Shown in pieces: positions 36,191 through 45,093 of a stretch of 64,000 nucleotides of DNA (position 1 is its first letter; the number at the start of each line of letters is the position of its first letter). The notes below the pieces were generated by a model. The model ran no database searches and had not been told where the DNA came from. It was given only the letters and a program-made list of their open reading frames with translations. A program made the position numbers and the translations under genes. Origin of the DNA: Tritrichomonas foetus (Eukaryota; Parabasalia; Tritrichomonadida; Tritrichomonadidae); assembly GCA_001839685.1 (NCBI GenBank), contig MLAK01000587.1, forward strand, positions 1 through 64,000, read 5' to 3'.

Positions 36191-38329
36191 TTAAATATCA
36201 GATGATACTGTATAACCTGGAATATGGACAGAACAATGGAAAGCCTTAAGCTTTTCATTGAGAAAATCTAAATCTCTCTGAACAAGTTCTCTTTTTGCTT
36301 TTGCGGCAATTTTTGAAACTTCTTGTGAGATTTTTTCTGAAACCTTGCGGAAAATTGCTGTTATTATTTCTGATGGTAAACAATCATTCAAAACATTATT
36401 CAAAGTAGTTACTTCCTGAACAATGTCTAATATGAATTGTGAGGTTTGCTGTTGAGCAAACGATGCATTATTACACCTATTTGTGATCGATTTAGCCATG
36501 ACGTCAATAATTTTTTCGATGATTTGATTCAAATGAGTTTCAAGACTTTTTACAACACTGTTGAATTGAAGGTTAACTACATCATTGGTTGCACCAACTG
36601 CACTAATGCGTGGTTTAATGAATGGAATCAAATTAATAAAGAAACAAATGCCAGAAGCAGATAATGCCAAATTCTTAGTAGTAACTTTCTTCATCTTCAC
36701 TGTTTGTGAAGTACCACCAAGTAAAACCAAATCATGGCATTGAGTATTAAATAATTTAATAGTTTCACACATTTTACATGTTATTTCATCTTGTGTCTTT
36801 GGGAGACGTCTTGCAGCTTGCCAATAACTCCAGGTAACTTCAAGAAGAACGAGCAAAGATGTAGTTGACCCATAATGTTCATTCTTAATAACAAGGCCAT
36901 TTACATCTGCTGCAGTTAATCTTCTAAGCATATCAATGTGATTTGATGATGGTTGTGTCTTTGTGAACTTTTCTTGTGCAAGTGCTTGAGTAAGCCTTTT
37001 CATTTGTTCACAGTGGTAACTTTCAACAAATGATCGACCAAGTGTAATAATTGAAGCGGATATTAAAGTAGTATCAATATCGAATTTATCAAATGATCGA
37101 CTAATTGAAATCATTGCTTCCATTAAAGAGCTGAAATCATTTAATGATGCACTATTTAATGGATGAGATGAGACAACAGTAGTTATTTCTCTAAACACTT
37201 TATCTACTAAAACTTGAGATACTTCAACTAAACCATCTGTTGGAATTCCACGATTTTCGAATTCTTTGGTGATTTTTGAAATAGCATCAGTACTTTTTGC
37301 CAAAATTCGACTTCGAATATTCGGTGAAGCTGCTGAGAGAACTTCAGTAAAGTCATGAACACTTAAAACACTTAATTGTGAACATTTGAACTCTTTTTGT
37401 TCAGCAGCATCATTTAAAATCTTTTTAACTGATTCTACAGCATATTCACCAATGAATTGTTTTGCTTCAACAACAGCTGATTCTATAAGATTGTGCTTTT
37501 GAAGAGTATCGATAATTTCAGTTGATGTTCCAGCTTCGTTGGTGAAGAGTTGGTAAAAAGTAGATTTCGCTTTTCTAGCAATTAATTCTTTTGTGTCTTT
37601 TAATTTTTGGAGCTGTGAACGAAGCGCTTTTATTCCAAGCATTGACGGCAAAAGGCCTATAAGTTCATCAACAAGTTGAAAAGCGGAATCATATTCTTGT
37701 CGATCAGCTAAAGCGATGGCCGTTGGTGTGGCATGTGTGATTCGTTGCATTGTAGCAACAATTTCAGAAAGTTGATTTAGCCTCTCCTTTTGAAGGCGAT
37801 GTTTAGCAATGGTTTCTGATGACTTCGACATATCATTCAAATCATGAAGATCAGATCTCATGTTTTTAACTTGTGGAAGTAAAACCGATAGCTCGTGATT
37901 CATGTCATGAATTGTTGAGAACGATCTGAAAAATTCAAGCGCATGTTGATCTGATGAATGAAATAGAAGAGATTGAACCGCGTCGAGTTGGAGAAGAAGC
38001 TCTTCATGAAAGAGTCTCTTTTTTAGGCAATCTTTTGGGAAAACTTGCTTGAAAATGTCGGAGCGCCTTAAATCAAAATCTTTTTCGAAAAAGATCGGCC
38101 TGACTTTACAATTTTCAATCGACGACATTGAAGGCTGAGACTGTTCTTCGGAGCTTGATGTGAATTCATCTAAGAATGATCCGTTTGCTTGAAGATATTG
38201 GTCAACTGGTGATAAATCGATATTTTGTGAAGGCTTGACATAAATATCTTTGAAATTCAGGTTTTTAGAGGCTTCCTTGGCGAATTCAAATACGAATGGT
38301 TGAACGGGGTATTTTAAATCGCTCGACAT
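36191..38329 (-). CDS. VPS54: Vps54-like GARP tethering subunit
   Basis: A 712-aa helical protein. The N-terminal third has the Vps54 pattern: IFFEKDFDLRRSDIFKQVFP, then a coiled coil (about 110-190: LFHEELLLQLDAVQSLLFHS, LLPQVKNMRSDLHDLNDM), HATPTAIALADRQEYDSAF and LLPSMLGIKALRSQLQKLKD. The C-terminal Vps54 domain contains LRRLTAADVNGLVIKNEHYG. Vps54 joins Vps51-53 to tether endosome-derived vesicles at the trans-Golgi. The human protein is longer (about 977 aa). Syndetin is the alternative partner-family reading, but the FDL and AADVNGLV segments favour Vps54. ATG at 38329, stop TAA. Confidence 0.82.
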   Translation of the reverse strand: MSSDLKYPVQPFVFEFAKEASKNLNFKDIYVKPSQNIDLSPVDQYLQANGSFLDEFTSSSEEQSQPSMSSIENCKVRPIFFEKDFDLRRSDIFKQVFPKDCLKKRLFHEELLLQLDAVQSLLFHSSDQHALEFFRSFSTIHDMNHELSVLLPQVKNMRSDLHDLNDMSKSSETIAKHRLQKERLNQLSEIVATMQRITHATPTAIALADRQEYDSAFQLVDELIGLLPSMLGIKALRSQLQKLKDTKELIARKAKSTFYQLFTNEAGTSTEIIDTLQKHNLIESAVVEAKQFIGEYAVESVKKILNDAAEQKEFKCSQLSVLSVHDFTEVLSAASPNIRSRILAKSTDAISKITKEFENRGIPTDGLVEVSQVLVDKVFREITTVVSSHPLNSASLNDFSSLMEAMISISRSFDKFDIDTTLISASIITLGRSFVESYHCEQMKRLTQALAQEKFTKTQPSSNHIDMLRRLTAADVNGLVIKNEHYGSTTSLLVLLEVTWSYWQAARRLPKTQDEITCKMCETIKLFNTQCHDLVLLGGTSQTVKMKKVTTKNLALSASGICFFINLIPFIKPRISAVGATNDVVNLQFNSVVKSLETHLNQIIEKIIDVMAKSITNRCNNASFAQQQTSQFILDIVQEVTTLNNVLNDCLPSEIITAIFRKVSEKISQEVSKIAAKAKRELVQRDLDFLNEKLKAFHCSVHIPGYTVSSDI

Positions 38330-38577
38330 TGAACTCGTAATTGTTGTGTTACAATTTTTTTATTTTTCACATCATAAGTCCGATTTCAGCTATTTATGAT
38401 TGCTACACAGAAGTGATTTATTTTATATCTTATTTTTTATAAAAATCAAGTCTTTATTGAGAAAATCTTTATATAGTAATATTGACTTTATGACAATATC
38501 ATAATTAGATAATCATAGTTTTATGATGAAATATTTATAGGTCAATTTGAAACAGAGTATGTCAATTTCTCCAAAAA

Positions 38578-39861
38578 ATGGTGAAAGTTGACATCTCTGA
38601 TACGCAATGGGATTTCTTACCACCAAATTCCAAAGTGATTGATGTTCAAGAAATCGGTCCTTTCGCTTATTTTATTTTCTATTTATGGGCAGTGTGGTCA
38701 TTTGTTTGGCTCGCTGGATCAATTCTTTTCATAATCCGACTTTCCACAGGCGACACGAATATTCGAATGCGATCTCCGACTCTCGTTTTATTGTCAGCTT
38801 TCGGAGCCGAAATGGCTTTCAGTTGCACCGCTTGGGATATCGCCGTCACTCGCTCTCGTTTTCCATGTTGTCTCGACCTCTACTACATTCTACTTTTCTT
38901 ACCGCTTTATTTCGTGCCATTTGTACTGCGTTTTGCGAAATATATTTTTACGATGATCCAACTCGAAAAATGGCAGAAAGGTTTAATCAAAGACGTTCAT
39001 AATCATCCATTCGTGAAAGAATCGACATACGTAACAATTCTCGGCTTCGTTATTACGATTTTACTTCTCATTGCAAATTTATTCCAATGGCAATTATTAC
39101 CAGATTGGGTCAATGCTTACGGTTGTCAACTTCGCGATTATACTTTCATTATTCTGGTTATTCTTGTTTCGATTTGTTTCCTTCTTTTCGTTGTTGGTTT
39201 CTTCATCATGGCGAAAATTCCAGATCCTTACAAAATCAAAAGCGAACTTATATCCTGTAGTATTGTTTGGATCTGCTGCTTAGTACCATATTTAGTTTTC
39301 TACAAACTAAATAAGTATTCTAACATTTTAGTGACTTTGATGTTCATTTTTATCGTTGCAGGTTATTTTACGTCGGTTTTATGGCCAATTTACTTATCGT
39401 TCAAGCATCCACCCGAAGAAGAATCAAACGATAACATTTTAGTAACATTCGATCAAATGGTCCTTGATCCAGATGCTTATAAAATTATTGAACAAATTGC
39501 TGCAATCAAAGTCTTCGCTGAAGTTCCTCCATTCTGTCGTGCTGTTTTGAAATACAGAAGATTAGAAAATCCTGAACAATTAAAAGCTAAAGCACAGCAA
39601 ATTTTTGATATGTTTATAAAACCAGGTTCACCTCAACAAAACAACTTTCCTGCTTCAATGGTGAGAGATATTGAAGAGAGACTTCAATTCCCAACAAATG
39701 ACCTATTTAACAGAGTTTATCAGGAAGCTACAAAACTGTTTGTGACTGGAAACTTCTTACGTGAAGTGAGAAATAAACCGGAATTCATCGAACTTGTAAA
39801 CAGGAAGAAAGAAGAAATGCTTCATAAAAATGACGCTGCTGATATACTTGCGTCTAAATAA
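38578..39861 (+). CDS. 7TM-RGS protein
   Basis: A 427-aa receptor-like protein. Seven hydrophobic segments: about 28-52, 65-89, 97-122, 148-170, 187-210, 223-245 and 250-275. They are followed by a cytosolic RGS domain (about 287-405: NILVTFDQMVLDPDAYKIIE, FAEVPPFCRAVLKYRRLENP, AQQIFDMFIKPGSPQQNNFP, LFNRVYQEATKLFVTGNFLR). RGS domains accelerate GTP hydrolysis by G-alpha subunits; the 7TM-RGS fusion is known from plant AtRGS1 and some protists. It implies a heterotrimeric G-protein pathway here. ATG at 38578, stop TAA. The ligand is unknown; the 7TM part has no rhodopsin-family signature. Confidence 0.85.
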   Translation: MVKVDISDTQWDFLPPNSKVIDVQEIGPFAYFIFYLWAVWSFVWLAGSILFIIRLSTGDTNIRMRSPTLVLLSAFGAEMAFSCTAWDIAVTRSRFPCCLDLYYILLFLPLYFVPFVLRFAKYIFTMIQLEKWQKGLIKDVHNHPFVKESTYVTILGFVITILLLIANLFQWQLLPDWVNAYGCQLRDYTFIILVILVSICFLLFVVGFFIMAKIPDPYKIKSELISCSIVWICCLVPYLVFYKLNKYSNILVTLMFIFIVAGYFTSVLWPIYLSFKHPPEEESNDNILVTFDQMVLDPDAYKIIEQIAAIKVFAEVPPFCRAVLKYRRLENPEQLKAKAQQIFDMFIKPGSPQQNNFPASMVRDIEERLQFPTNDLFNRVYQEATKLFVTGNFLREVRNKPEFIELVNRKKEEMLHKNDAADILASK

Positions 39862-40348
39862 GAAGACTTTTTAATTCTTTATTTGACTTATCGTTTCGTT
39901 TTATGTGACTAAATATTTGTTACTTTGCTTTATTGTTGTGAAATCTTTATTGTTGTTTCTTCATTCTTTTTGAGAATAAATGTTGTCTCAGTACATAAAA
40001 TTGTAAATCTCTTATCTTCAAAAGTATGAACACATGTGAGAGCACATTGCTTTAGTTCATGGTATTCTTATTTCTATAAGGTAAAGTAATTTTTAATGGG
40101 TCTTCATCTATCAATGCAAAATCCTGGGAACAAAAGAATCAACAATGTTATGTTGTAATTAAAAGATGCCCTCTTTCTACAGCTTGAAACATTGATGATA
40201 TTACATGATCTCTTTAAACAATGCCCTTCTATAATGAACGAAAATTAAGCAATGGTTTGGAAATTATTAACTTTTATCAATGTGCAAGAAAATATCTGTA
40301 AATGTAGAAATAGTTTAGAAGGAGAGAAATTGAAAATAATTGATAAGT
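39862..40348. other. Intergenic region between convergent genes
   Basis: A 487-bp AT-rich spacer between two 3' ends. Nothing recognised. Confidence 0.45.
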
Positions 40349-40921
40349 TTATTCTTTCATTTTATAAATACAAACATTAATCATAACACCAGGTTTGGAA
40401 GGAAGAGGAATTTCGTACTGGAGAGGTTTTTTCTTGCTTAGAAAATCCGCATTTCGATTTTTCACGAAAGTTCTCAAATCTTCAGCAGCTTTCATTGTTT
40501 TTTTCTTCTGCCATGGAATTATTACCCATCCAAGGAGGCCCCCACTGAATATCAGCAAAAGAACCCAGATCCACACTGGAATGAATGATTTCAATAAACA
40601 AGAATTCAATGCTTTAAGGTCATTTCCCCATTCTTTGTCATCTACATATTGGCTAATAGATCTAAATTTCATTCTTCTGACTGTAGGCGCCCTAAAAAAT
40701 GCGCTGTGATTATATAAAATTTCTATCCGTTTTACAACTTCTGTCTTTTCTGGATTGATTTTGAATGCATTTTTCGTCGATATAAAATCATCGTCGTCGT
40801 CAAATTCTAATGTATATTTTCTTGTTGGCTGATTATAAGCAATATCGTCTTCTAGAGATTCATCCAATTGTGTGTAATCGATGAGTTTTTCTTGAAGGGT
40901 TTTTGAAAGGCGACGAGTCAT
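40349..40921 (-). CDS. Small membrane protein, unknown function
   Basis: A 190-aa protein with an acidic N-terminal region (EFDDDDDFI) and one strong hydrophobic segment (FIPVWIWVLLLIFSGGLLGW, about 112-131), possibly a re-entrant or paired helix. A basic stretch follows (WQKKKTMKAA) and a C-terminal domain of about 55 residues. No signal peptide. I recognise no family. ATG at 40921. It is divergent from the SWI3-like gene with 99 bp between starts. Confidence 0.6.
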   Translation of the reverse strand: MTRRLSKTLQEKLIDYTQLDESLEDDIAYNQPTRKYTLEFDDDDDFISTKNAFKINPEKTEVVKRIEILYNHSAFFRAPTVRRMKFRSISQYVDDKEWGNDLKALNSCLLKSFIPVWIWVLLLIFSGGLLGWVIIPWQKKKTMKAAEDLRTFVKNRNADFLSKKKPLQYEIPLPSKPGVMINVCIYKMKE

Positions 40922-41004
40922 GAATAACTAAATCGAGCAAAAATGTGTAAAAATCTAACTAAGGTCAATTTACTAATCAGAGTAAGGTGAATTTTTTCAC
41001 TTTT

Positions 41005-41010
41005 TCACTA
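41005..41010 (+). promoter_or_regulatory. Initiator-like TCACTA
   Basis: TCACTA, 10 bp before the SWI3-like ATG, fits the trichomonad Initiator consensus TCA-Y-(T/A) known to lie within about 20 bp of start codons. Assignment is from consensus and position. Confidence 0.5.
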
Positions 41011-41020
41011 CAAACTTGAT

Positions 41021-42112
41021 ATGACTGCGGTGAAGCATCCATTCGAAAATTTCGATAGTCGTAAATCTCGCAGGTTCAAAACAGAATCGCTTTTGGATGC
41101 AACTAATTATAAAGTCACCAAATTCTGCCAGACCGCAGTTAATCCGCCACATCATCCTCGACCACCTTTGCCGCACGATCCAAGGCCTTACGCAATCCCA
41201 GCGCACTCCAGATGGTTTTCTTTCCAAAAAATTCATGCGATCGAACGAGCCGAATTCCCTGAACTTTCCGATCCAGCCGAAGCCAAACGATATAAGCGAA
41301 TCCGAAATAAATTCATCAAACTTTTCAGACTTTATCCAACACAAGAAGTAACAACAGCAACAATGCGCCACATCGAAGGGGGTGATTCGACAATAATTTC
41401 GAAAATCCATAAATTTTTATGTTTATGGGGTTTGATCAACTTTACTCCCGGGTTTTGTAATAACCAGCCGAATCAAGTTGACGCGCGTCTTGTTCACGAA
41501 TATTCGAAGATTATCGAAGACCCGCCATTAAACGTTAATACGAATTACAAAGCCAATCAAGCAAAAGTTCAACCTACGATAGACGTTTGTTGCACAGTTT
41601 GTAAAGTTGCTTGCGGTGATGGCCATTTTTGTTCCCGCAAATATCCCGGTGTTGTAATCTGTCCACAATGCTTTTCCCATCAAAGCACCTTAACACAACT
41701 TGAAGTCCCACATGCAGCTTTTGAATTTAGATCACTTCCAGCTCCACCAAACACAAATAATCGAGTTCCTCAAAGATCAAATGACGAAATTCTGATTTTT
41801 GACAAATACGAATCAATGAAAGAAGACTGGACTCAAATTTCTGAGAAAACTGAATCAAAATCACCTTTGGATTGTCTCATTTTATTCTTAAGAAGCTCCT
41901 TAAATGACGTCTCACAGACAAAACAACTGACAAGCCATGAATTCAATGATGAAAATATGGTGCTCGACCTTCTTGAGTTTGCAAACGAGGAAAAAAACGA
42001 AGAAGTTCCGCATCAACAACTGAACTATCAGAACAACTGGGAAGAACTTGATGAAGAATTGCAAAAAATAGAAGAAGAAATTAGATGTTTTCATACTATA
42101 CCAAATTGTTAA
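41021..42112 (+). CDS. SWI3/RSC8-like SWIRM protein
   Basis: A 363-aa protein. A SWIRM domain spans about 58-142 (YAIPAHSRWFSFQKIHAIER, AEFPELSD, YKRIRNKFIKLFRLYPTQEV, ISKIHKFLCLWGLINF). It is followed by a cysteine-rich finger at about 189-218 (CCTVCKVACGDGHFC, VVICPQCF) and a SANT-like segment (about 255-295: EILIFDKYESMKEDWTQISE, CLILFLRSSL). This order is that of the SWI3/RSC8/SMARCC core subunit of SWI/SNF remodellers. It is shorter than yeast Swi3, lacking a long C-terminal region but keeping an acidic coiled end. An Initiator-like TCACTA precedes the ATG at 41021. Ada2 also has SWIRM but at its C-terminus, so SWI3 fits better. Confidence 0.85.
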   Translation: MTAVKHPFENFDSRKSRRFKTESLLDATNYKVTKFCQTAVNPPHHPRPPLPHDPRPYAIPAHSRWFSFQKIHAIERAEFPELSDPAEAKRYKRIRNKFIKLFRLYPTQEVTTATMRHIEGGDSTIISKIHKFLCLWGLINFTPGFCNNQPNQVDARLVHEYSKIIEDPPLNVNTNYKANQAKVQPTIDVCCTVCKVACGDGHFCSRKYPGVVICPQCFSHQSTLTQLEVPHAAFEFRSLPAPPNTNNRVPQRSNDEILIFDKYESMKEDWTQISEKTESKSPLDCLILFLRSSLNDVSQTKQLTSHEFNDENMVLDLLEFANEEKNEEVPHQQLNYQNNWEELDEELQKIEEEIRCFHTIPNC

Positions 42113-42289
42113 TAAATGTTCATCTATGTATACTATATTATCATTTTAGAAACGAAACTCTGCGAGTTATAATATTATTCTTCGAACTATTATATTATTC
42201 TTCGTAGAATATTCTACATCATATATGAATTAATTAATCTTTCTTTTTCTTTTATTTATAGCTCAACCGATAAAAAAGTTATTTTGTTC

Positions 42290-44875
42290 TTATTTATTGC
42301 TGTTGTTGTTGCAATGGCATTTGTTTCTAATTGTTAGAATACAGTTTGAAAGGGCTTCGTCATCTAGTGTACTTGCTTGTAGTGAGAGAAGCTGTTGGAG
42401 GATTGCTGAGGTTGCTGCTTTACCAGACTTTACCTGTTTCTTGGTTTTCTCATTGTTTTTCATAAAATTGTAATATTCTTTTGTGTATTCAATCATTTCT
42501 TGGGGGTAGTATTGTTTAGCTAATTCAATCCCATATCCACTAGTTGAGAATGATCCATCACGAATATGATATAAATATTCATATCCACCTTCTTGCTTTT
42601 CACGAACACACATTTCCTTTAAAGCAACAAGTGGATAAATATCAGCAAGGATTTCAAGTTCAGTAAAATGCGTTGCACAAAGAACAAAAGCGTGAGATTC
42701 TAGAAGTTTTTCAAGACAAGCAAAAGCAAGACCAATACCATCTCTAACAGATGTGCTTATGCATGGTTCATCAATTGCAACAAGTGATAAAGAATTTGCA
42801 TGACATGTGATATGGTTCATTTCACGCATTTCCACAAAAAAAGCAGAAGCATTTCCTTCAATAGAGTCACTAGTGCCACTTCGTGTGTAAATTGATGAAA
42901 ATGGTGAAATTACACAGTGTTCACATGGTACAAAACTTCCACATTGTGCTAAAATTGCAATTTGTACTGCCATTTGAAGATATGTGGTTTTCCCACTCAT
43001 ATTCACTCCTTTTAAGATAGATACAGGTTTAGCCAAAGTAATATCAAGATTATTTGGTATAAATGGTTGATTTGTATCTGAAATTAAAGTGGAAATGGTA
43101 CTTGCCATATTCGAAGCAATCAATCGTTCCATTATTGGATGTCTTGCATTTCTTAAAACATAAATTTGTGTTTTACTTATTTTTGGTTTTGTATAGCCAG
43201 TTAATTCACGTGCAACTGATGCTAATGATAACAGAGAATCAATAAATCCAACAACTTCGCTAATCTTATAAATATCACGAATAAATGGCCGAATTTCATC
43301 AATTTTCCCATCAATAAATTTCTGAGCAAGGGCAATACTATCTTCTTGAGCAGAAACATTCTTTCGATTCAAAATGAGTAAATCAAAAGTTGTTGCGGTT
43401 ATATAATTAGAGTTTTCAGATACATGAATGAATTCATTCGGTATTAAATATCCTGAAGGTGACCTTCCCATTTTTTCAACTGCATCTCGTACAGAAGAAC
43501 TAACATGAATGGTTTCATTTGGTTTTTCCAAGTATTTTTTATTTACTTGTAGAAAATAACGACGACTTTTATTAAATTTAACACTTATTTTAATGTTATA
43601 TTTAGTTTCTAAATCATTGGCATGTGATGAAATATCAGAAAGTGTTTCTTCATAACATTTTCGAGTCATATCTAAAATTCCAACAATTCCATCTTTCAAA
43701 GCATAGATTTGTCTTGATACTTCATTATTCGCTTGATCATTTAAGAGAATATCTGGATCAGGATTTAAATAAACCGAAATTTGTTCGTTGATTTTTGCAA
43801 AATCTGATTGTTCTATTGTTTGTGCCATTGCTTGTGCTAAATCACATTTCATTTCAGAAAAAATGGAATGCATAGTATTTATTTTATCAATGTCGTAAAT
43901 CAATCTTTGAAGGATGTCAATTGCAACTGAACATCCAGAAATTTTAGTTGTTCCTTTTGTGACTAAAAATGTGATGACTGGATCAAGATCGACAATATTG
44001 GAAAAAATAGAAATCAACTGTTCATAGATTTCTGTTGATTCAACGATTTCTGCAATAAAATCTTGTCTATTTTTAATTATACTAGCATTATTAGGTGGTG
44101 CTGCAATTGTAGATCTTAGAAATCTTGTTCCTGACGGCGTGAAACAACGATCAACTAAATTGAATAAAGTCGGTAAACAAAATTTTCGTTTGCTTGTTGA
44201 TAATTTGATCAGGGAGTCCTTCTTGGGAGTTGATATGATTGAAAATTGACGAAGTGCAATTGGATCAATCAGTAACCTCCCTTCAAGAGGTTGGAATGTG
44301 ACTTTCAAAGAATTGGAATAAATGCTAAGTTTATACTCCACTTGTGCAAAGTATAGACAAGCTGCAGCAGATGATAAGGAAAGATAACGATTGATGAGAT
44401 GGTCATCAATATCGGAATTTGCTAAATCTGATAATGTATCTACACCGATAGAGTCAGAAAATCTGGATCTTGAGACTTCAACAACTGAGTTTTCTTCATT
44501 TATTACTTCGTCATTCGAAAGCATTTGTGAAAGAGGAGATTTCGATGATACATTACCAGGTATTAAAATTTTTGTAGGGTTTTGTACTTCGATTAGGTGC
44601 CTAGAATGTGAATATAATGCTGTGTCCGAGTATTGGTAGAGGGTCAGACTTGGAGGATATATTCTGAGGACGGCTGCACCAACCTCTCTCGAGAGGTTTT
44701 CAATAAAGGCAATGAAGCATGTTCTGTTTTCGGAATCTAACCTAGGAGTCGATAAAATTCTGGGAGTTTGAATTCGGGGTGTTTTACTTGAAGAGTCAGG
44801 CGTATCTAAACCAGGAAAGAGTCTGGGAGTACTGACATGCCGTGATGTAGGTGTGTTACATCGTGAAAGAGACAT
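42290..44875 (-). CDS. MSH4: MutS homologue, MSH4-like
   Basis: An 861-aa MutS-family protein lacking the mismatch-binding domain I, as MSH4/MSH5 do. The disordered N-terminus (about 1-48) carries several TPR motifs (Thr-Pro-Arg), possible CDK/MAPK sites. The connector, lever and clamp domains follow, then the ATPase: Walker A GVNMSGKTTYLQ (about 622-633), VEMREMNHI, Walker B LVAIDEP (about 697), and CATHFTEL. MSH4 with MSH5 clamps Holliday junctions in meiosis. The segment after Walker B reads DEPCISTSVRDG, where the family has DELGRGTS; this composite-site signature loss is unusual. MSH4 is favoured over MSH5 by the NMSGK(S/T)TYL motif. ATG at 44875, stop TAA. Confidence 0.85.
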   Translation of the reverse strand: MSLSRCNTPTSRHVSTPRLFPGLDTPDSSSKTPRIQTPRILSTPRLDSENRTCFIAFIENLSREVGAAVLRIYPPSLTLYQYSDTALYSHSRHLIEVQNPTKILIPGNVSSKSPLSQMLSNDEVINEENSVVEVSRSRFSDSIGVDTLSDLANSDIDDHLINRYLSLSSAAACLYFAQVEYKLSIYSNSLKVTFQPLEGRLLIDPIALRQFSIISTPKKDSLIKLSTSKRKFCLPTLFNLVDRCFTPSGTRFLRSTIAAPPNNASIIKNRQDFIAEIVESTEIYEQLISIFSNIVDLDPVITFLVTKGTTKISGCSVAIDILQRLIYDIDKINTMHSIFSEMKCDLAQAMAQTIEQSDFAKINEQISVYLNPDPDILLNDQANNEVSRQIYALKDGIVGILDMTRKCYEETLSDISSHANDLETKYNIKISVKFNKSRRYFLQVNKKYLEKPNETIHVSSSVRDAVEKMGRSPSGYLIPNEFIHVSENSNYITATTFDLLILNRKNVSAQEDSIALAQKFIDGKIDEIRPFIRDIYKISEVVGFIDSLLSLASVARELTGYTKPKISKTQIYVLRNARHPIMERLIASNMASTISTLISDTNQPFIPNNLDITLAKPVSILKGVNMSGKTTYLQMAVQIAILAQCGSFVPCEHCVISPFSSIYTRSGTSDSIEGNASAFFVEMREMNHITCHANSLSLVAIDEPCISTSVRDGIGLAFACLEKLLESHAFVLCATHFTELEILADIYPLVALKEMCVREKQEGGYEYLYHIRDGSFSTSGYGIELAKQYYPQEMIEYTKEYYNFMKNNEKTKKQVKSGKAATSAILQQLLSLQASTLDDEALSNCILTIRNKCHCNNNSNK

Positions 44876-45093
44876 TATGATAAGTTCCTATGATTTGATG
44901 CATCAAAACTCTCATCAAAGGAACATCAAAAAAGTATTGAATGCATATTTGGCTTTTCCTCTCCGACCATTTATCTTATCGTCGTTTTTTACATGTATCG
45001 TACATTTGCCATATGATTTGACCTATGTTCCGAAAATATCGTTAAAACTTTTTCAAAGTAATTGCTGCTGCAACTTTTTCAGATTAAACCAAA

